Assembly (NCBI GenBank): GCA_013215655.1
Contig: JABSOX010000012.1
Location: forward strand, 11,423-75,422
Reading direction: 5' to 3'
Origin: Colwellia sp.
GTDB lineage: Bacteria; Pseudomonadota; Gammaproteobacteria; Enterobacterales; Alteromonadaceae
DNA length: 64,000 nt
Made by a program: the position numbers and the translations under genes. Position 1 is the stretch's first letter. Each line of letters opens with the position of its first letter. This document shows positions 58,137 to 64,000 of the stretch, piece by piece. The notes under the pieces are model-generated. The model was not told the DNA's origin and did no database searches. It worked only from the letters and a program-made list of their open reading frames with translations.

Positions 58137-58419
58137 ATTGACCAGTTTAGTGACTAATGTGAACCTATGTCAAGCAAAGTTTCGAAAAATCGATCTGGCT
58201 GAAGGTCAATAAAATTGAGGTCTTTAAGGAAGTTTATGAATTTGTGGGGTTTTGTGGATCTCGAGCCCAATTAATTAGAAATAATTCGTCTAAAAAGTCG
58301 TTTTTAGCGAAAAAATAGACTATGCCTATGGATAAAGTGGTTGGTCATCCCAAGCCGAATCGATTTTTCATATGTGCTGCTTTTTAAAACATTCATGGAG
58401 TAAATAAATTTGGTAAAAA
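58137..58419. other. Spacer between mraZ boxes and the TauE/SafE gene
   Basis: About 280 bases with no gene. It must hold the main dcw promoter or promoters. Two further GTGGG/GTGGA-like boxes in the opposite orientation occur at 58244-58258 with the same 10-base spacing, but only two units are present, so a MraZ role is doubtful. Confidence 0.45.
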
Positions 58420-59295
58420 TCAAATTTTAATACCAACCATACCAATAATGAGTAACCAAAAAGCAAAAAATAGTTTTAGTCGAGTTGCCGATAAATAGCC
58501 GACTAAGGTTTTAGCAAATATTCCGCCTAATACGGCACCGGGTCCGGCAAATATAACCACCTGCCAATAAACTTGGAAATCCACCGCTGTATGCTGCCAA
58601 ATTCCTGCCCATATCGTTATTGCCGAAACGATCACCGCAGCAGATACCGCCATGCTGATATCAAATCGTCTTAAAATAAGATATATCGCCAATAATTCAC
58701 CGACACCAACGGATAACCATGCCGTTAATGCGCCACCAAAAATGCCTATTGCTGATAAAACTAAGCCATCAAAAAGATAAAGCTGACTACGTTCGCGGTG
58801 CGGCTTTAAAAAATAAACCGTTATTACAATGAACATCCCCAGTAATAACGAAAACCAGTTAAAACTTTGATGCAAACTCGACGGTGATGGAATATCAAAA
58901 CCATAAACTAGCCAAAGACCAATAACCGAAGCAATACTGGTAATCGCAATAATCCGTTTAAAGCCCTGCCACAAACGTAGTTCCGTTTTTTGCGCTTGAT
59001 AATGACTCCACCATGTTATGGCTCCAGCGGTCATGCCAAAACATTGAATAGCAAAACTAGTTGCTATCGATTGCTTATCCGTAAATCCTAATTCATTAAA
59101 CATTGGAATGAAAACAACACCACCACCCGCGCCAGTAGAATTGGCAAAGATAGCGCCTAAGATACCTAATAAGCTAAATAAAATGTAATCAAGCAATTCA
59201 GCTAAAGACGCAGGGGCAAGATATAACAATAAAAACCAACAAATTATAAACGACGATATAAAATATAGATTTGAGAGACGGATAGGGTTATTCAT
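58420..59295 (-). CDS. TauE/SafE family membrane transporter
   Basis: The 291-residue protein has eight or so hydrophobic helices and two related halves. The first carries GILGAIFANSTGAGGGVVFIP; the second carries GIFGGALTAWLSVGVGELLA and GPGAVLGGIFAKTLVGYL. These are typical of TauE/SafE (DUF81) anion exporters, whose known substrates include sulfite, sulfoacetate and related compounds. The substrate here cannot be told. It lies 17 bases downstream of the YcxB-like gene and may be co-transcribed with it. Confidence 0.85.
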   Translation of the reverse strand: MNNPIRLSNLYFISSFIICWFLLLYLAPASLAELLDYILFSLLGILGAIFANSTGAGGGVVFIPMFNELGFTDKQSIATSFAIQCFGMTAGAITWWSHYQAQKTELRLWQGFKRIIAITSIASVIGLWLVYGFDIPSPSSLHQSFNWFSLLLGMFIVITVYFLKPHRERSQLYLFDGLVLSAIGIFGGALTAWLSVGVGELLAIYLILRRFDISMAVSAAVIVSAITIWAGIWQHTAVDFQVYWQVVIFAGPGAVLGGIFAKTLVGYLSATRLKLFFAFWLLIIGMVGIKI

Positions 59296-59312
59296 TAAGA
59301 TGGTATCTTTAT

Positions 59313-59786
59313 TTAGTGCTTTGTCGCCAAAAATTGTTGTGCATCGCTTGAGATACAGGCATTGGAAATATAATTTTTACCTGTTGTATGAGTAATTAAC
59401 CAACCTTTATCCGTAGACTTAAGCTCGGTAATGTTTTCCCATAAAATATCAAGATTCACATAATAAGACTCAGTAGAAATACCTTGTTCATTAATGGTTA
59501 GTTTTACTTCGCCTTTAGCTGACTTACCCAGCATTTGACGCATTACCCACCATGGTTTCTGATAATAAACACTTAACGCTTCTAAAATTCCCAAAGCAAA
59601 AACAAACCAAGCCGCATAAGCATTAATTTCAGTGAAGAGTACTAACACCATACCAAACAAAGTTAAAATAATAGCTTTAAGGTATGCTTTTACGGAATAA
59701 TCACTACCAACAGATTGACTATGACATTCATTAAAATGCGCTTTATCTAAGGTAAACTGGCTAACGTAAGATACGGATTCATTCAT
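59313..59786 (-). CDS. YcxB-like small membrane protein
   Basis: The 157-residue protein has two adjacent transmembrane helices (AIILTLFGMVLVLF and AAWFVFALGILEALSVYY, about residues 33-75). A C-terminal cytoplasmic domain (about 90-155) resembles the YcxB/PH-like module, with the pattern E-x-G-I-S-T-E-S-x-x-x-x-L-x-W. No biochemical role is known for the family. It precedes the TauE/SafE gene by 17 bases. Confidence 0.65.
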   Translation of the reverse strand: MNESVSYVSQFTLDKAHFNECHSQSVGSDYSVKAYLKAIILTLFGMVLVLFTEINAYAAWFVFALGILEALSVYYQKPWWVMRQMLGKSAKGEVKLTINEQGISTESYYVNLDILWENITELKSTDKGWLITHTTGKNYISNACISSDAQQFLATKH

Positions 59787-59920
59787 GTGATGATTAAATA
59801 TTGATGTACTAGAATACTTGCACGCTAGTGTAACGATTAGTCTTTATTGAAGATAGCACTATCTTTCAATATTCAAGCCAGTAAAACACCATCATATTAA
59901 CAAATAACATAAGCCCATGA

Positions 59921-60229
59921 TCAAGCGCTTTGCATAACACATTGTTCAATACTTAAATTTTCAATGCTCAAATGCGGTTCTCCTTCAAACTTGATTTGTG
60001 ATAACCCCAAACGCTGGCAAAGTTTCATGAAAGTAGAATAATCTTCTTGATTCAATTTTTTATCATCTTTGGTCATTAAACCATCGATGTAGACACTGTC
60101 ACCATTTATACATAAGTTAGCGATAGCATTATAAGGTTCTCCGTAACTATCAACTCGAATCGCGCGAACACTTTTTAACTCAAATATCCAATCATCTACT
60201 TCTACATATCTTAATATAGTATCACTCAT
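59921..60229 (-). CDS. Hypothetical protein, 102 residues
   Basis: I do not recognise this family. ATG 60229 has AAGGA seven bases upstream and gives MSDTILRYVEVDDWIFELKS. The frame is open back to 60337, but the upstream part overlaps a terminator hairpin and is rejected. The protein is soluble-looking and mixed alpha/beta with no signal peptide, and has a second half rich in charged residues. It lies downstream of the EF-hand gene and its terminator, so its transcription may depend on readthrough. Confidence 0.7.
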   Translation of the reverse strand: MSDTILRYVEVDDWIFELKSVRAIRVDSYGEPYNAIANLCINGDSVYIDGLMTKDDKKLNQEDYSTFMKLCQRLGLSQIKFEGEPHLSIENLSIEQCVMQSA

Positions 60230-60260
60230 GACAATGTCCTTAAGTTTGGGTTTATGTTTA

Positions 60261-60303
60261 CAAAAAAGGCCGATTGCAAAATAATTTGGTTGGGGCAACC
60301 GGC
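60261..60303 (-). terminator. Terminator of the EF-hand gene
   Basis: On the minus strand GCCGGTTGC pairs with GCAATCGGC (one G-T wobble) across a 17-base loop, followed by CTTTTTTG. It separates the EF-hand gene from the 102-residue gene. Confidence 0.7.
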
Positions 60304-60342
60304 ATAAAGGGAATAGATTGACTTCCCAAAAGAGCAAATACG

Positions 60343-60708
60343 TTATTTATTCAGTTTGATCTTATTAGTAAAAGCAACAAACTCTTGTTCACTAATATTA
60401 TCGTCAGTATTAATATCTAATTTATTAAACGCGATATGTAAGGCTTGATTGTTACTTGCTTTGAGTTCGCTCTGACTTAATAAGCCATTATTGTCTGTAT
60501 CAAATTGAGCAGTAAGTTGAGAAAATTTAATTTGCTTCTTCATTGGTTTATTAGCTTGTTTAGCTTTTTGCTTAGCGGCCTGTTTAGTGACGACAACATC
60601 CTTTACTTGCACTGTAGTAGCAATATCATCACTGGCACTCACCAGTAAGGTTGTAAAGGTGGCCGCAATAACAACCAGTGAAATTTTAGTTAATCTTAAA
60701 TTATTCAT
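60343..60708 (-). CDS. Secreted EF-hand calcium-binding protein
   Basis: The 121-residue product has a signal peptide (ISLVVIAATFTTLLVSASDD, cleavage near residue 24) and a Lys/Ala/Gln-rich middle. Two EF-hand loops follow: DTDNNGLLSQSE and DINTDDNISEQE, both with acidic residues at positions 1, 3, 5 and 12. It is probably a periplasmic calcium sensor or buffer. ATG 60708 has AAGGA seven bases upstream; the ATG two codons earlier is too close to it. Upstream lie a sigma54-like promoter and two GlrR-type sites, suggesting control by the neighbouring two-component system. Confidence 0.85.
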   Translation of the reverse strand: MNNLRLTKISLVVIAATFTTLLVSASDDIATTVQVKDVVVTKQAAKQKAKQANKPMKKQIKFSQLTAQFDTDNNGLLSQSELKASNNQALHIAFNKLDINTDDNISEQEFVAFTNKIKLNK

Positions 60709-60761
60709 ATCCATTCCTTTTCTTAATTTGTTTTTGGTTTTTTGATGTTCAACTCAGGTGT

Positions 60762-60777
60762 TGCACAAGCCATACCA
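60762..60777 (-). promoter_or_regulatory. Sigma54-like promoter of the EF-hand gene
   Basis: On the minus strand TGGTATGGCTTGTGCA fits TGGCAC-N5-TTGCA with the essential GG and GC separated by exactly 10 bases. The predicted start is near 60751, about 43 bases before the gene's ATG. The element is moderate in strength by eye. Confidence 0.6.
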
Positions 60778-60829
60778 AAATGTAACTTATTGATATTTAT
60801 AAATAATATACAAACCACACCTTAACTCG

Positions 60830-60847
60830 TGTCGCCATTTAGCGACA
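60830..60847. promoter_or_regulatory. GlrR-type operator 1
   Basis: TGTCGCCATTTAGCGACA is an exact TGTC-N10-GACA, the motif bound by E. coli GlrR ahead of glmY. It is extended to 6-bp symmetric arms. Its centre is about 87 bases upstream of the predicted EF-hand transcription start. Confidence 0.72.
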
Positions 60848-60950
60848 AGTATAAATAATTTGATTAATTAAAAAGAAAAAAACATCGAGACTTTACATAA
60901 AAACACCTTAAAATCAAAGACTAACAAATAACAATAACGTTAAGTAAAAA

Positions 60951-60968
60951 TGTCGCCACTTTGAGACA
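60951..60968. promoter_or_regulatory. GlrR-type operator 2
   Basis: TGTCGCCACTTTGAGACA is a second exact TGTC-N10-GACA, sharing TGTCGCCA with the first. It lies about 208 bases from the EF-hand start and 75 bases ahead of the kinase gene, so it could serve either. Confidence 0.7.
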
Positions 60969-61042
60969 CCCTTATCTTTTCCCTAAATATCACTTAAAAT
61001 ACAACTTCAATTTCTCCGTAATGTTAACCATGGTAATCACCT

Positions 61043-62557
61043 GTGCAAAGCTCAAATTATATTACAAACGTCATTGTTAAGAGTTTTACAAAGATAGAAA
61101 CAATATCTATAAAGAAGCTCACCCCTCTTGGCTTTGCTTTAGTTGCACTGCCGCTGGTGATTGCACTTATTTATGCGGCAATACAAGTTAATCAATTAGC
61201 TAAAAATAGTGAAGGTGCAATAAGGGATACCGCAAAAATCACTGAAAACATCGGGGAGTTAAGGGCGACTTTATCTAAAATGGAAAGATATGCCAGCCAA
61301 TACATAGTGCTTAATGATCCTGAATTAATTAATAGTTACCTCCAGCAAGAACAAGTAATAATAAGCTCACTTGATAACAACTTAATCACTCATCAGGATA
61401 CTTTACTCAGTAAAAATAGCGATGAACTTAAACAAGCATTAATTACCTTACAGCAACAATTGTTACCCAACCCATCTAAAAAAAATGCAGAACTGTCTTT
61501 AACCGAATTACAGCGTGAATTTAGCAATCTGGTTAACATCAGTCAAAAGATTACTCGCCGTAGTAATACCTTAATTTCGTTACAAGTAAACCACATCAGG
61601 GCTTCAGCAATAGCACTTAGTCAAACGATGTTAAATAGCTTGATGATCATTCCTGTCACTATAGCCATTGCGTTTTATTTTATCTTTATTATTGCTAAGC
61701 CACTTAAGAAATTAACGGCAAAAATCCAACAATTTGAACACGGAAATTTTGAACAAACCATCACACTACGCAGCTCCCCTGAAATAAATGAAATAGTTGA
61801 TGCGTTAGAAGTTATGCGTACACGCTTGCACGCGCTAGAATTACAAAAATCGAGTTTTATTCGACATATATCTCATGAATTAAAAACCCCATTAGCAGCA
61901 ATACGCGAAGGTACAGAATTACTGTATGACAACAGTGTTGGTGAATTAAATGATCAACAACAAGAAATCAGTCTCATTATCAGAACCAGCGTTACACGTT
62001 TACAACGCCTTATTGAAGATTTGCTTAATTTCAATATTGTTTTAGATTCCACCAGCTTACAAGATTCCATCGCAATAAATGTGAACGCTGTGCTTGAAAG
62101 TGTTTTGCTTGCTCAAAAACTTGATATTAAACGTAAACATCTTGTTATTAATAACTCACCCGTTGATATACAAGTGCAAAGTAACGAAAAGCAGCTCAAT
62201 GTCATCTTGGACAATCTCGTATCAAATGCAATCAAGTATTCACCGGACCACGGAGAAATCACCATTGATTGCAAATTAATAGGTGAACATTTAGCAATCA
62301 GTGTCATTGATCAAGGGTCAGGCATTGAAGTGACTCAACAAGAGCGAATATTTGATGCTTTTTATCAAGGGTCACCACCACAAGATAGTCATATAAAAAG
62401 CAGTGGCTTAGGCTTAACCATCGTAAAGGAATTATTGATGAGAATTAATGGCACAATACAAATACAAAGTAAGACATCTGAAATTTCTGGTACACAAGTA
62501 ACCATCATTCTACCTAAAGCACAGTACATAAATAAACAACAGACAGGAAAAAGATAA
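61043..62557 (+). CDS. glrK: Sensor histidine kinase, GlrK/QseE-like
   Basis: The 504-residue kinase has a first transmembrane helix (LGFALVALPLVIALIYAAIQV, in part near residues 28-48), a periplasmic helical sensor and a second helix (MIIPVTIAIAFYFIFIIA, about 198-215). A HAMP linker follows. The HisKA segment IRHISHELKTPLAAIREG carries the phosphorylated His. The ATPase has NAIKYSPDHGE, DQGSGI and SGLGLTIVKEL. The start is a GTG with a weak Shine-Dalgarno. Its stop overlaps the lipoprotein gene by one base. The layout matches E. coli glrK-qseG-glrR. Confidence 0.87.
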   Translation: MQSSNYITNVIVKSFTKIETISIKKLTPLGFALVALPLVIALIYAAIQVNQLAKNSEGAIRDTAKITENIGELRATLSKMERYASQYIVLNDPELINSYLQQEQVIISSLDNNLITHQDTLLSKNSDELKQALITLQQQLLPNPSKKNAELSLTELQREFSNLVNISQKITRRSNTLISLQVNHIRASAIALSQTMLNSLMIIPVTIAIAFYFIFIIAKPLKKLTAKIQQFEHGNFEQTITLRSSPEINEIVDALEVMRTRLHALELQKSSFIRHISHELKTPLAAIREGTELLYDNSVGELNDQQQEISLIIRTSVTRLQRLIEDLLNFNIVLDSTSLQDSIAINVNAVLESVLLAQKLDIKRKHLVINNSPVDIQVQSNEKQLNVILDNLVSNAIKYSPDHGEITIDCKLIGEHLAISVIDQGSGIEVTQQERIFDAFYQGSPPQDSHIKSSGLGLTIVKELLMRINGTIQIQSKTSEISGTQVTIILPKAQYINKQQTGKR

Positions 62558-63111
62558 TGAGTACTTTAATCATTGTTAGAAAAACCATCTTACATATCTC
62601 TTTGTTGATTTTTTTGTCACTCAATACTGGCTGCCAATTACTTAACCAAACAACAATGATAACAGCAAGCTACGGTCAATATTATCTTTGGCTTAAAAGT
62701 CTCAATCTAGAAGAATTACAACAAGAAATTGTACAACAGAAATATAATCTAACGGAAATAAATAGCGATGCAGAGCTCTATTTATTATTAATACATGCCT
62801 TGCCTAACTCACCTATTCATAACCCTTATACTGCCAAGGCTTTATTAAATGTTTTCCAATTGCAATATGTGAGCACCCGTTATAATTCTGAGAATTTGGC
62901 ATTTATTACTATGCTAAGAGATCAATTAAATGAACAATTACTGATCTTAGAAAAACTCAATAAGGCATCAAAAATCAACGAAGAAAATCAAATAATTCAA
63001 GCTTCACTACATAAAGAAAACGTTCAACTCCAACAAGACATAGAGCGATTAACCCAACAAATTATTCAACTCAAAAAAATAGAACAAACCATTAATAATC
63101 ACGGGCAATAG
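62557..63111 (+). CDS. QseG-like outer-membrane lipoprotein
   Basis: The 184-residue protein has a lipoprotein signal with Cys26 in SLNTGC. The mature part is alpha-helical and ends with a coiled coil (about residues 125-178; NVQLQQDIERLTQQIIQLKK). In E. coli the gene between glrK and glrR encodes QseG, a lipoprotein that activates the kinase through its periplasmic part; the same role is inferred here from position and architecture. Sequence identity to QseG cannot be judged by eye. Confidence 0.72.
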   Translation: MSTLIIVRKTILHISLLIFLSLNTGCQLLNQTTMITASYGQYYLWLKSLNLEELQQEIVQQKYNLTEINSDAELYLLLIHALPNSPIHNPYTAKALLNVFQLQYVSTRYNSENLAFITMLRDQLNEQLLILEKLNKASKINEENQIIQASLHKENVQLQQDIERLTQQIIQLKKIEQTINNHGQ

Positions 63112-63116
63112 TAATA

Positions 63117-64000
63117 ATGAAACAAACAGTAACTGAACAACGTAATGAAGTGATTAAAAATAAAATTTTAATTGTTGATGATGATCCAAATTTATTACGT
63201 TTACTTGGTATTCGACTGTCTGCTGCTGGTTATGATGTTGAATCAGCTGCCAATGCCAAAATAGCTTTGGGAAAACTTGAAAGTTTTCATCCTCAATTGG
63301 TGGTCAGCGATCTAAAAATGGAAGGTATGGACGGTATGGCACTTTTTGAACAGATCAGGCAACGCCATGCAAATATGCCCGTTATCATTATGACCGCCCA
63401 CGGTACTATTCCTGATGCTATTAATGCCACTAAGCAAGGAGTATTTAGCTTTTTGACCAAGCCCTTTGAAAGCAAGGAACTGCTAGATACAGTTCAGCAA
63501 GCCATACGTTTACAGCCAAACGAAGAACGTCATGATAAAGAAGAAAATAGCTGGCGTGCAAAAATCATTAGTCGTAGTGCAGTCATGGAGACTTTACTAC
63601 AGCAAACTAAACAAGTTGCCAATAGTGATTTTAGTTTATTAATTCATAGCCAAAGTGGTACGGGTAAAGAGTTATTAGCAACGGCTATTCATCAAGCAAG
63701 TAAAAGACGTGATAAATCATTCACTGCAATTAATTGTGCTGCAATACCAGAGCAGTTACTAGAGTCTGAATTATTTGGTCACTGTAAAGGCGCTTTTACT
63801 GGCGCTGAAAAAAAACATATTGGCTTATTTCAAGCAAGTTGTGGTGGCACATTATTTCTTGATGAAATTGGCGATATGCCAATGAGCTTTCAAGTTAAAT
63901 TATTAAGGGCGTTACAAGAAAAAGAAATAAGACCACTAGGTAGCACTCAAACAATTAAAGTTGATGTTCGGATCATTGCCGCCACCCATAAAAATTTGCA
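63117..64000 (+). CDS. glrR: Sigma54-dependent response regulator GlrR/QseF-like, 3' truncated by window
   Basis: The visible 294 residues hold a receiver domain (ILIVDDDPNLLRLLGIRLSA; phospho-acceptor Asp in VVSDLKMEGMDG; Lys in FLTKPFESKE). The AAA+ domain follows with Walker A SQSGTGKELLATAIH, the sigma54-contacting GAFTGA loop (HCKGAFTGAEKKH) and Walker B LFLDEIGDMP. The DNA-binding helix-turn-helix lies beyond the window. The ATG is five bases after the lipoprotein stop. With GlrK it would form a phosphorelay activating sigma54 promoters. Two sites of its expected operator type lie at 60830 and 60951. Confidence 0.88.
   Translation, partial: MKQTVTEQRNEVIKNKILIVDDDPNLLRLLGIRLSAAGYDVESAANAKIALGKLESFHPQLVVSDLKMEGMDGMALFEQIRQRHANMPVIIMTAHGTIPDAINATKQGVFSFLTKPFESKELLDTVQQAIRLQPNEERHDKEENSWRAKIISRSAVMETLLQQTKQVANSDFSLLIHSQSGTGKELLATAIHQASKRRDKSFTAINCAAIPEQLLESELFGHCKGAFTGAEKKHIGLFQASCGGTLFLDEIGDMPMSFQVKLLRALQEKEIRPLGSTQTIKVDVRIIAATHKNL

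Noticed and set aside
58244..58258. Second MraZ operator on the plus strand
   Set aside because: Only two boxes are present, oriented away from mraZ; kept only as a note in the spacer entry.
60230..60337. N-terminal extension of the 102-residue hypothetical protein
   Set aside because: The extension covers a terminator hairpin and lacks a ribosome binding site, whereas ATG 60229 has AAGGA.
61021..61043. Sigma54-like element directly before glrK
   Set aside because: TGG and GC are 11 bases apart and would overlap the translation start.
1..64000. CRISPR arrays, prophage, insertion sequences, tRNA and rRNA genes
   Set aside because: None was recognised by eye; no regularly spaced repeat-spacer pattern, transposase, integrase or cloverleaf-like gene was seen.

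Overview
The window looks like a piece of a low-GC, marine gammaproteobacterial chromosome of the Colwellia/Thalassotalea type (Alteromonadales). Reasons: AT-rich codon use throughout, gammaproteobacterial versions of every core gene, and gene order that from about 17 to 58 kb is colinear with the 2-3 minute region of Escherichia coli (mraZ...ftsZ-lpxC-secA-mutT-yacG-zapD-coaE-pil-nadC-ampDE-pdhR-aceEF-lpd). The genus is inferred from overall resemblance, not from a search. I see no phage, insertion sequence, CRISPR array, rRNA or tRNA.

Layout. (1) 0-5.3 kb, mixed genes: the 3' part of a D-2-hydroxyacid dehydrogenase, a large Ig-repeat lipoprotein, an FAD amine oxidoreductase and a GNAT acetyltransferase. 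(2) 5.4-13.8 kb, molybdenum cofactor island: moeA diverges from moaA-mobA-moaB-moaC-moaD-moaE-modA-modB-modC-moeB. The divergent region carries a perfect FNR-type box and a recognisable Moco riboswitch, whose 3' end decides the moaA start. (3) 13.8-17 kb: rmf (57 codons), a DUF3820 gene, a diguanylate cyclase and repeat-rich intergenic DNA. (4) 17-24 kb: the pyruvate dehydrogenase operon pdhR-aceE-aceF-lpdA with a PdhR operator. (5) 24-34.5 kb: ampE, ampD, a retropepsin-like protease, nadC, two type IV pilins, pilB-pilC-pilD, coaE, zapD, yacG. (6) 34.5-40.7 kb: a structured 690-bp gap, mutT, secA, an M23 peptidase in the place secM has in E. coli, and lpxC. (7) 40.8-58.1 kb: the complete dcw cell-wall/division cluster on the minus strand, tightly overlapped, preceded by three MraZ boxes. 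(8) 58.4-64 kb: TauE/SafE transporter, small unknown genes, an EF-hand protein, and a GlrK-QseG-GlrR-like sensor, lipoprotein and sigma54 regulator set, cut by the window end.

The genes form working units. The Moco island makes the cofactor and imports molybdate, with predicted control by oxygen (FNR) and by cofactor level (riboswitch). The dcw cluster makes lipid II and builds the septum. The most interesting regulatory inference is at 60.7-61.0 kb: two exact TGTC-N10-GACA motifs (the E. coli GlrR operator pattern) and a sigma54-like -24/-12 element point at the EF-hand gene, which ends in its own terminator. This suggests a local GlrR target unlike the known glmY/rpoE targets.

Intergenic regions carry a dispersed palindromic family (TGTCGAG...TCGACCTACAAAT), with about six copies in this window, plus other inverted-repeat elements at 34.7-35.1 kb. 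Many start codons were moved inward from the longest ORF on the basis of Shine-Dalgarno sites and family N-termini; each case is stated.
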